Source: Klebsiella sp. RHBSTW-00484
GTDB taxonomy: Bacteria > Pseudomonadota > Gammaproteobacteria > Enterobacterales > Enterobacteriaceae
NCBI RefSeq assembly: GCF_013705725.1
Contig: NZ_CP055481.1
Location: 2,480,001-2,544,000 of the forward strand
DNA length: 64,000 nucleotides
Reading direction: 5' to 3'
The notes beneath the pieces are model-generated. The model was not told the origin of the DNA and ran no database searches. It saw only the letters and a list, made by a program, of their open reading frames with translations. Of the stretch, positions 10,080-17,197 are shown one piece after another. Each line of letters begins with the position of its first letter. Position 1 is the first letter of the stretch. Position numbers and translations under genes: made by a program.

Positions 10080-10901
10080 CTAATCCTCTGTGCGAAGCGA
10101 AGTGATATCGCTTATCGGCCCAATCAACTCTTTATATTCCCGGTAGTGCTCAGGAAGGGAGTCCACGCCGTTTACCGCAACATAGAGCATAGCCGTGGCG
10201 TCATCCATTTCATCCCCATTGCCCGCGAGTTTTGCTCGTAAAGCATCAATGCAGGCATGGGCGGCATTATGAGAGATACCGTTGAAATCCAGACGGTTTT
10301 GCTCCCATATGGTGCTTATCCATAATGGCAACCACAGCGAACATCCTATAATCATCAACAGCCAACAGAACAGATTGTCAGCGATATTGTGATAGATAAG
10401 TATCTTACAGGCTAATATTGCTCCCAGAGCAATCGAAGGAATGCCGATCATCAGCACATTACACCAGCGGCGTGGCGAGCTTAAGGCCAAACCCGCGCTG
10501 TCTATTTGTTTTTGCCAGAGGTTAATTCTGGCAATATAGAGGTTGGTGGGCAGATCTTCGTGACACGGTTTTCGTACCTCAAAATGGTCAAATAGTATTC
10601 TTTCAATGGCGTTCATTTCGCAGGAGGCATAGCGGCCATTGGCTAAAACCAGCGCGGCCTCCGGGCTCCACAGATATTTTTTATTTAATAAGCTAAACAT
10701 TGCCAGCTGAATCACCCTTGTCCCTTCACCATCAATCCAGGCCAATAACCACGGGTCGATATCTTCAACGCTTTTATGACCTTTAGCCGCAGGCCGCGTC
10801 AGGACGATAATTATCCCTATAAGAAAATAAATGACCGGAATGATGACGGCGAAACAGCCGAGAAACGCCAGAGGGTGCATATGCATAATAAAATTCCACA
10901 C
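10080..10901 (-). CDS. TIGR04222-like membrane protein, second of tandem pair
   Basis: Uncharacterised membrane protein of about 273 residues. It has one hydrophobic segment near the N-terminus (FLGCFAVIIPVIYFLIGIIIVL), then a soluble block with LLAWIDGEGTRVIQLAMFSLLNKKYL and a conserved NAIERILFDHF, then two central membrane segments, and a C-terminal region ending LPEHYREYKELIGPI. The G-x-R-V-I-Q-L-A-x-F-x-L-L block resembles the TIGR04222 family, whose function is unknown. I chose the GTG at 10901, which has GAGGA seven bases upstream and aligns with the paralogue; a TTG at 10925 overlaps the upstream gene but lacks a ribosome-binding site. It is translated right after the upstream paralogue. 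Confidence 0.75.
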   Translation of the reverse strand: MWNFIMHMHPLAFLGCFAVIIPVIYFLIGIIIVLTRPAAKGHKSVEDIDPWLLAWIDGEGTRVIQLAMFSLLNKKYLWSPEAALVLANGRYASCEMNAIERILFDHFEVRKPCHEDLPTNLYIARINLWQKQIDSAGLALSSPRRWCNVLMIGIPSIALGAILACKILIYHNIADNLFCWLLMIIGCSLWLPLWISTIWEQNRLDFNGISHNAAHACIDALRAKLAGNGDEMDDATAMLYVAVNGVDSLPEHYREYKELIGPISDITSLRTED

Positions 10902-10917
10902 GATGCTTTCCTCTGAC

Positions 10918-11769
10918 TTAGTCAAGTCGTTGAATCGAAAATGGATAATTTACCGGCCTGATGATTTCCTGGTATTCGCGATATCTCTCGGGGAGCAGGT
11001 TGGTTTTGCCGATGGCGACGCAATAGTCGGCTGTTTCATCCGTTATCTGTTCCTTATCGGCGATAAGGGTATCCTTTAACTTATCTACATAACTACGAAG
11101 AATATTAATTGAGATACCCTCCCGGTCCATACGGGTTGCATTTATGGTGATGAATAACAGCAACAACCACCACAGGCCGGAAACCACAAACATAACAAGC
11201 CAGCTGAATACGCTGGAATTAAGCAGAGCGTCATTATCGAACAACGTTTTCCAGCCTAATATGGCGATTAAAAAAATCGAAGGGACGGCAACCAATATCA
11301 TGTTCCACGTTTGTTGCGTGGTGCCTAGCATCAGACCTGCGCAACGGGTATCTGCAGACCAGTGATTTTTCTCGGCGACGTAGAGGGTTATGGGTAAATC
11401 CTTGTCGCTGGGTTTTGGCGTAGAAAAATGATCAAAGAGTATTTTTTCTACGCAGGTCATTTTGCACTCAGCGAACTGCTGGTTTGCACATAGCTCGATA
11501 CCCTGGGCGGAGTGAATGATAGTGACGTAGTTTTTTCTTAATAGTCGAAACATAGCCAACTGAATAATACTGGTGGCTTTATTATGCAGCCAGGCTAAAA
11601 AAGAAGGGGGTATGGAATAGGGGGGCGGTACCGGAGTGCCTTTCTCAGAAGGGCGAGTCAGCGAGATAATAATAATGACCAGAATATATATCACCGTGGT
11701 GGATAAAACATGATAGCCCATAAAGGATAATGGGTGTAAATCGGAGATAAAGCTGACGACTTCTTTCAC
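10918..11769 (-). CDS. TIGR04222-like membrane protein, first of tandem pair
   Basis: Uncharacterised 283-residue membrane protein, clearly paralogous to the next gene: the same order of an N-terminal HPLSFMGYH plus membrane segment, FLAWLHNKATSIIQLAMFRLLRKNYV, VEKILFDHF, two central membrane helices, and C-terminal LPERYREYQEIIRPV. The start is the GTG at 11769 with AAGGA nine bases upstream. Both genes are AT-richer than their flanks. They lie where E. coli has ycgR and ymgE, so they look like an exchange at a variable site. Function is unknown; the duplication suggests a heteromeric membrane complex. Confidence 0.8.
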   Translation of the reverse strand: MKEVVSFISDLHPLSFMGYHVLSTTVIYILVIIIISLTRPSEKGTPVPPPYSIPPSFLAWLHNKATSIIQLAMFRLLRKNYVTIIHSAQGIELCANQQFAECKMTCVEKILFDHFSTPKPSDKDLPITLYVAEKNHWSADTRCAGLMLGTTQQTWNMILVAVPSIFLIAILGWKTLFDNDALLNSSVFSWLVMFVVSGLWWLLLLFITINATRMDREGISINILRSYVDKLKDTLIADKEQITDETADYCVAIGKTNLLPERYREYQEIIRPVNYPFSIQRLD

Positions 11770-11888
11770 TGTTTATTCCTTGTGCCAGTCATGACATGAT
11801 TTTTTCGGGAGATCCTTCCCGGTATCCAGAATGGTATGGTGCTCAAGATACCCGTAAAAATATAACAGCGAAAATACTCTGAAGAAAG

Positions 11889-11912
11889 ATGCGCGACGGG
11901 AGCCCGCCGCGC
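11889..11912 (-). terminator. Putative treA terminator
   Basis: GCGCG-A-CGGG pairs with CCCG-C-CGCGC just past the treA stop; on the transcribed strand it is followed by ATCTTTCTTC, a moderate U-rich tract. Confidence 0.5.
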
Positions 11913-11918
11913 GAAGGT

Positions 11919-13667
11919 TTATTGTGCGGCTTTTTTATCCTCTGGCGTAGCCGGTTCATTCGCTGTGGACTGAGTCGTACTGTTTGCCGCCTGACCGACG
12001 TCGTCATTTGCCGCTGGGCGCGTAGTGGGAACGGAGTCACACGGCTTCTCTTTCGGGCACAGCAGATCCAGCATTTTCAGGGTTACGCCGTTGGTCCAGC
12101 CAAAGCCGTCCTGTAACGGATATTCGCCACCGCCGCCGCCGGTTCCCGTCGAGCTGACATCATACTTTTCAACCAGCTTCTGCTTGCTGTCGTAGGTGTG
12201 CTGAACATTGCTCAGGAAACGCCAGCTCACCTCCATCGCTATTTTCTCCTGACCATATTTTTGCAGGCCCTCGGCGGCGACCCACTGAAGCGGTGCCCAG
12301 CCGTTCGGCGCATCCCACTGCTGGCCGCTGTTCACCGTGGTGGTCGTTATGCCGCCAGGTTTGAGCAAACGGGCCTCGGTAGCAGCGGCGACTTTCGCCG
12401 CGCGTTCGCTGGAGGCGGCGTTGACGTACAGCGGGAACAGCGCCGCTGCGGTCAGCTGATTGCGTACCTTATGGCTTTTCAGATCGTAATCAGCGTACCA
12501 GCCCTCTTTATCATTCCACAGGTATTGTTCCAGCGCTTTCTGCCGGGCGTTGGCTAAGGCGTCAAACTGCGCGGCTTTTGCGTTGTCTCCCGCCGCTTTA
12601 CTGGCACGGGCGATGGTTTTTTCCATATGGAACATCAATGAGTTCAAATCGACCGGAACGATGCTCGTGGTGCGGATGGTGCCAAGCTGCTGAGGATTAT
12701 CCATCCAGCGGGAGCTGAAATCCCAGCCGGAAGCTGCGGCAGAACGCAGATCGCGATAGATCTCAGTCGCCGGACGGTTAGGGTTATTTTTGGCGGTAGT
12801 GACATCATCCAGCCAGGATTCCGGGCGCGGGGTGTCGTTATCATCCCAGTAGCGGTTTAGCAGCGCGCCATCAGCCATGCGCACCACGCGCTTGTGCGCG
12901 CCGCCTGGCTCAAGCGCCTGCGCGCCATCCATCCAGTACTGGTACTCTTTCTCTATTTGGGGCAGCCATTTTTTGAGCGCCTCATCACCATCATGAGTCG
13001 CCAGCAGTTCAACCATAAACGAGAAGAACGGCGGCTGCGAGCGGCTCAGATAGTAGGTTCGGTTGCCGTTGGGGATATGGCCCCAGGCGTCGATTTCAGC
13101 GGCGAAGTTGGTGACCATATCTTCGATTTTATCCCAGTGCCCGCTCTCCGCCAGGCCAAGCATGGTGAAATAGCTGTCCCAGTAGTAGACCTCGCGAAAG
13201 CGTCCGCCGGGAACGACATAAGGTTTTGGCAGCGGCAGCAGCGAATCCCATTTTTCCACTTCCACGGTACTGCGGGTGAGCACCGGCCACAGCCCGTCAA
13301 TATGCTGGCGTAACGTCTGCCCCTTTGGCGGCACGTACTGGTCGCTCTCTCCTGGCAGGGTAAAGTTGAGCTCGACGAAGTGGCGCAAATCGAAGCTGGT
13401 CTGATTCTTCTGCATGCGGTAATCCGCAAGGATCATCAACGGGTCGCTGTTAGGGACGGCATCGGCGAAGGTTTTCTGGTCGGAGAAGAGTTTAGCGCTT
13501 TGCACATCGTTAAACAGCGGGCCAAGCAGAATGTCCGGTGATTGCGGGGTTGGGCGAGGCTCTTCAGCCTGTACCGTCAACGTCGCCAGGGCGAAGAGCG
13601 CGCCGCCGAGTGCCAGACGTAGAACATAAGGCAGGGTTGCGGGGCGATGGGAAACAGAACACTTCAT
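11919..13667 (-). CDS. treA: Periplasmic trehalase TreA
   Basis: GH37 alpha,alpha-trehalase that splits periplasmic trehalose into two glucose molecules at high osmolarity. It has 582 residues (565 in E. coli). A Sec signal peptide ends near LTVQA-EE (about residue 35). Family signatures are [20 protein letters not shown] and [13 protein letters not shown]; the glycine run [21 protein letters not shown] is intact. The C-terminal tail after CPKEKPCD is low-complexity (A/T/P/E-rich) and longer than in E. coli, which explains the extra length. In E. coli treA lies next to dhaM; here its 5' side borders the accessory region. Confidence 0.97.
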   Translation of the reverse strand: MKCSVSHRPATLPYVLRLALGGALFALATLTVQAEEPRPTPQSPDILLGPLFNDVQSAKLFSDQKTFADAVPNSDPLMILADYRMQKNQTSFDLRHFVELNFTLPGESDQYVPPKGQTLRQHIDGLWPVLTRSTVEVEKWDSLLPLPKPYVVPGGRFREVYYWDSYFTMLGLAESGHWDKIEDMVTNFAAEIDAWGHIPNGNRTYYLSRSQPPFFSFMVELLATHDGDEALKKWLPQIEKEYQYWMDGAQALEPGGAHKRVVRMADGALLNRYWDDNDTPRPESWLDDVTTAKNNPNRPATEIYRDLRSAAASGWDFSSRWMDNPQQLGTIRTTSIVPVDLNSLMFHMEKTIARASKAAGDNAKAAQFDALANARQKALEQYLWNDKEGWYADYDLKSHKVRNQLTAAALFPLYVNAASSERAAKVAAATEARLLKPGGITTTTVNSGQQWDAPNGWAPLQWVAAEGLQKYGQEKIAMEVSWRFLSNVQHTYDSKQKLVEKYDVSSTGTGGGGGEYPLQDGFGWTNGVTLKMLDLLCPKEKPCDSVPTTRPAANDDVGQAANSTTQSTANEPATPEDKKAAQ

Positions 13668-13959
13668 TGATGGTTCTCCTTATCATGTAGACTTTGCGCC
13701 ACTGCATTCGGTTATCAGAAAACCTTAGACGAATATCCGCCGCTGTGCGTGTCGGAGGTAACATTTTGCGCCAAAACAGACTATTTACCGCAGACCTGCC
13801 ATCAATGATGGAAACATTATTTTGGTGAATATGGAAAATTGATAAAAAACGTAATTCACTAGTAAGAAAAATAAATAGACAAGCACTATGGCATTCTTAT
13901 ATGGGATTTTTATACCCTCAGCCCTTTTACTCAAAAATAAGCTGCCACGGAGTAAAACA

Positions 13960-14025
13960 TGTGATCTGACAAACAAAAATCCGCGCATTAATACCGTTGA
14001 CACCTGACAGGATCACATAAATAAA
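13960..14025 (+). promoter_or_regulatory. Possible CRP half-site and promoter upstream of GPH transporter
   Basis: The 466-bp gap between treA and the transporter is AT-rich and shows no convincing gene. It holds TGTGATCTGACAAACA (13960-13975; a perfect left CRP half, poor right half) and TTGACA (13997-14002) with AATAAA 17 bases later (14020-14025). This suggests a catabolite-sensitive promoter for the downstream sugar genes. The -10 is weak, so confidence is low. Confidence 0.35.
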
Positions 14026-14133
14026 AAAACATAAATAATTTATAAAAAAACATAATGGCATCAGTACTCCGGATAAGTGAAAAATGCAGACATTACAGAA
14101 ACCGGTTTCATCTTTTGCATAAAGGAGTGGTGT

Positions 14134-15492
14134 ATGTCTGCTGGCGACAAAATTTCAGTCAGAGAAAAAGTAGGTTATAGCCTGGGGGATGCGGCAAGTC
14201 ATATCGTGTTTGACTCATCCGTGGCCATCCTGGCCTACTTTTATACCGATATTTATGGTCTACCGCCCGCCGTGATGGGGACGATGTTTTTGCTGGTCCG
14301 TCTGCTGGATGCGATTACCGATCCGATTATGGGGGCCATTGCGGATGCCACCTCAACCCGCTGGGGGCGTTTCCGTCCGTGGCTGCTGGCTATTTGTGTC
14401 CCATTTGCGGTGAGCTGCGTACTGGTTTACTCCATTCCATCTTTCTCCGATTCAGGCAAAGTGGTTTATGCGGTAGCGGCATATATATTTATGACGTTGA
14501 TGTATACGGCCATTAATATTCCTTACTGCTCGCTGGGCGCTGCGTTGACTTCCGATCCGCGTGAAAGCCTCTCCCTGCAATCCTGGCGTTTTGCCATCAC
14601 CCCGATTGGTGGTGCGCTGGGTACAGCATTCATCCTGCCGCTGGCTGACTTTCTTTATCCGGGCGACCGTGCTACCGGGATTCAGGTCTCCATGGCGTTA
14701 TTCGGCGTTATCGGTTGTCTGATGTTTATTGTCTGTTTCGCAACCACCAAAGAACGCGTTCAGCCGATTAAAGAAGAGAATCTGAATATTGCTCGTGATG
14801 TCAAAATTCTCTTCCGTAACGATCAGTGGCGTATTCTTTCGGTCTACAACTTTATGATGCTGGTTGCCGTGGTGATTCGCGGTGGTGCGGTAGTGTATTA
14901 CGTCAATAGCGTGCTGAATAAAGGCGCTGATGTGATAACGATATTTATGCTCGGCGGGATGTTTGCCTCAATGCTGGGTTCGGTGCTGGCAAAACCATTC
15001 GGTACACGTTATTGCAAAATTAAATTCTCCTTCTGGATTAATCTGGTTACTGCGGCGCTGGGCGTAGTGTGCTTTATGGTGCCGGTACAATATTGGATTC
15101 TGGTGCTTGGTGTACATATTCTGATTTCCATTATTCAGGGCGGTAACGGTGCGTTGCAGTGGTCCATGATCACCGATGTCAATAACTATGGCGAATGGAA
15201 AACCCAGCGCCGTATTACCGGGATGAACGTCGCGGCCAATATTTTTGTTATCAAACTGGGCGTGGCCGTAGGTGGTGCAATCCTCGGCTGGGTGCTGGCT
15301 TACTACCATTATGCCGCTAATACCGCAGTGCAGTCGGCTTCAGCCGTGCAGGGCGTGATGCTGTTGTTTACCCTTGTTCCCTCCGTGTTTTATGTTCTTA
15401 CCGCAGTATCCATTCGGTTCTATGGCTTAACCGAAAATAAAATGAATGGCATTGTTGATGATTTGAAAAACGGAACTTTCGCAGAATCTTGA
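14134..15492 (+). CDS. GPH-family sugar:cation symporter (YicJ/UidB type)
   Basis: Twelve-helix transporter of the glycoside-pentoside-hexuronide family, 452 residues. Family marks are REKVGYSLGDAASHIVFDS at the N-terminus, the first-loop motif DAITDPIMGAIAD followed by RWGRFRPWLL, and the late QGGNGALQWSMITDVNNYGEWKTQRRITGM. These proteins bring in glycosides with Na+ or H+. The following porin and GH3 beta-glycosidase suggest a beta-glucoside or similar oligosaccharide; the exact sugar cannot be read from sequence. The start ATG at 14134 has AAAGGAG upstream; an in-frame ATG at 14077 lacks one. First gene of a probable three- or four-gene unit. Confidence 0.88.
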   Translation: MSAGDKISVREKVGYSLGDAASHIVFDSSVAILAYFYTDIYGLPPAVMGTMFLLVRLLDAITDPIMGAIADATSTRWGRFRPWLLAICVPFAVSCVLVYSIPSFSDSGKVVYAVAAYIFMTLMYTAINIPYCSLGAALTSDPRESLSLQSWRFAITPIGGALGTAFILPLADFLYPGDRATGIQVSMALFGVIGCLMFIVCFATTKERVQPIKEENLNIARDVKILFRNDQWRILSVYNFMMLVAVVIRGGAVVYYVNSVLNKGADVITIFMLGGMFASMLGSVLAKPFGTRYCKIKFSFWINLVTAALGVVCFMVPVQYWILVLGVHILISIIQGGNGALQWSMITDVNNYGEWKTQRRITGMNVAANIFVIKLGVAVGGAILGWVLAYYHYAANTAVQSASAVQGVMLLFTLVPSVFYVLTAVSIRFYGLTENKMNGIVDDLKNGTFAES

Positions 15493-15566
15493 TAATACAA
15501 AAGCAGGTTTAGGGGTTATATAGATTATTTTCTACATAGCCCCAGCTATGCCCAGGATGAAAGAAA

Positions 15567-15692
15567 TATACCCTGAATAATTCAAGTTGCTTAAAGGCGG
15601 CAAGGGAGCGAGTCCCCGGGAGCATAGATAACGATGTGACCGGGGTGAGCGAGCGCAGCCAACACATAAGCAGCTTGGAGTATGACGGATAT
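15567..15692. repeat. ERIC element (copy 1)
   Basis: About 126 bp with the ERIC hallmarks: TATACCCTGAATAATTCAAG at one end, the core GTCCCCGGGAGC...GTGACCGGGGTGAGC, and GTATGACGGATATA at the other end. It is an imperfect palindrome lying between the transporter and porin genes, so it would fold in their shared transcript. Confidence 0.9.
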
Positions 15693-15721
15693 AAACAATA
15701 ACGAAATTAGGGATGGTAATA

Positions 15722-17113
15722 ATGAAAGTGAAATATCTAGCTCTGGTTATTAGTGCCGTATTTTCCACTGGTGTGATGGCAGCAAAAACGAATAACTCTA
15801 CGGATATTGAAAAACGGTTTGCGCAACTGGAACAGCGCTTAATTAACGCTGAACAACGCGCCGCCGATGCAGAAGCCCAGATCCAGACGCTAACGCAGCA
15901 GCAGGCCGTCGCGGCGAAAAATACGCCGACCGTGAAAGTAGAATCAGCGGAGCCTGTCGCGCCGGGTGCTGAGCCGACCAAACTGACGCTATCCGGCTAT
16001 GGCGACATTAAGTTTTATGGCGATGTGGAATTCAACATGGACGGCGCCAGCAGCAGCGGTAGCCTGACCTCGGTAAGAACCTCCGCCAATAAAGACTGGG
16101 CTCCGGGGAATAACGAACGCTGGGATATTAACGGTCGCCTGTTGTTGGGTTTTGACGGAATGCGCAAAATGGATAATGGCAATTTTGCCGGTTTTTCCGT
16201 CCAGCCGCTGGCCGATCTGACCGGCAAAATGAATCTTGATGATGCGGTCTTCTTCTTTGGTCAGGAGAATGACTGGAAGGTGAAAGTCGGGCGCTTTGAA
16301 GCTTACGACATGTTCCCGCTGAATCAGGATACCTTTGTTGAATACTCTGGCAACACCGCCAACGATCTCTACAGCGACGGTTACGGCTATATCTACATGA
16401 TGAAAGAAGGGCGCGGCCGTAGCAGCAGCGGCGGCAACTTCCTGATGAGCAAAACCGTCGATAACTGGTATTTCGAGCTCAATACCCTGTTGGAAAATGG
16501 CAGCACGCTGTTCCAGGATGAGCAGTATCACGGTACCGATCTGGAAAATGAGAAAAACGTTGCCTATCTGCGCCCGGTGATTGCGTGGAATAGCGGGCGC
16601 TTCTCCACGGCCATCGCAATGGAAAGCAACGTGGTTAACAATGCCTACGGGTATCACAATGCTAAAGGCCAATGGGTCGACCAGTCCAGCCGTACCGGTT
16701 ATGGCTACACGATGACATGGAACGGACAAAAAACCGATCCGGAAGATGGCGTAGTGACTAACCTCAACGTGGCTTATATGGACGCTGAGGATGAAACTGA
16801 CTTCACCGCTGGCGTGAACTCACTGTGGCATGGTTTTGAGCTTGGTTATATTTACGCGCACAACAAAATTGAAAACTTTAACACCGCCAATTTTGCCGCT
16901 AACTGCGATGATAACTGCTGGATCTCCGATCCGGGCGACTATGACATCCACACCATTCATGCTTCGTACCTGTTCCCGAACGTCATGGATATGAAGAACT
17001 TCAACGTTTATCTGGGTGCCTACGCGTCATGGATTGAGTCCAATCCGACCCACGGTAACGGTAATGAAGACTCCCGTTACGGCGGCCGTCTCCGCTTCAA
17101 ATATTTCTTCTGA
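15722..17113 (+). CDS. Carbohydrate-specific outer-membrane porin (RafY-like glycoporin)
   Basis: 463-residue outer-membrane protein. Residues 1-21 are a Sec signal (ending GVMA-A). Residues about 25-58 form a short coiled coil (IEKRFAQLEQRLINAEQRA), as in ScrY/RafY-type sugar porins. The rest is a beta-barrel starting LTLSGYGDIKFYGDVEF, rich in alternating aromatic and polar strands, and ending in the C-terminal aromatic signature RLRFKYFF. Four cysteine/acidic positions near NCDDNCWISDPGDYD may form an extracellular loop. I chose the ATG at 15722; an ATG at 15713 adds only three residues. It probably feeds oligosaccharide to the upstream GPH symporter. Confidence 0.85.
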   Translation: MKVKYLALVISAVFSTGVMAAKTNNSTDIEKRFAQLEQRLINAEQRAADAEAQIQTLTQQQAVAAKNTPTVKVESAEPVAPGAEPTKLTLSGYGDIKFYGDVEFNMDGASSSGSLTSVRTSANKDWAPGNNERWDINGRLLLGFDGMRKMDNGNFAGFSVQPLADLTGKMNLDDAVFFFGQENDWKVKVGRFEAYDMFPLNQDTFVEYSGNTANDLYSDGYGYIYMMKEGRGRSSSGGNFLMSKTVDNWYFELNTLLENGSTLFQDEQYHGTDLENEKNVAYLRPVIAWNSGRFSTAIAMESNVVNNAYGYHNAKGQWVDQSSRTGYGYTMTWNGQKTDPEDGVVTNLNVAYMDAEDETDFTAGVNSLWHGFELGYIYAHNKIENFNTANFAANCDDNCWISDPGDYDIHTIHASYLFPNVMDMKNFNVYLGAYASWIESNPTHGNGNEDSRYGGRLRFKYFF

Positions 17114-17118
17114 TTAAA

Positions 17119-17146
17119 GCAGAGCCCGCATTTTTGCGGGCTCTGC
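17119..17146 (+). terminator. Strong hairpin after the porin gene
   Basis: GCAGAGCCCGCA and TGCGGGCTCTGC form a perfect 12-bp stem around TTTT. No T-run follows, so it may be a partial terminator or a processing/stability hairpin that lowers expression of the downstream GH3 gene relative to the porin. Confidence 0.65.
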
Positions 17147-17197
17147 TCATCATGCCATTTAGCCTCCCACGGAGGCGCGAGTTAACAGGACGACACC

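Noticed and set aside
13785..14003. 72-codon hydrophobic frame in the treA/GPH gap
   Set aside because: Begins with GTG and no ribosome-binding site; AT-rich promoter-like DNA gives such frames by chance.
15989..16729. 246-codon frame opposite the porin gene
   Set aside because: Antisense shadow; the porin frame has a signal peptide, coiled coil and C-terminal aromatic signature.
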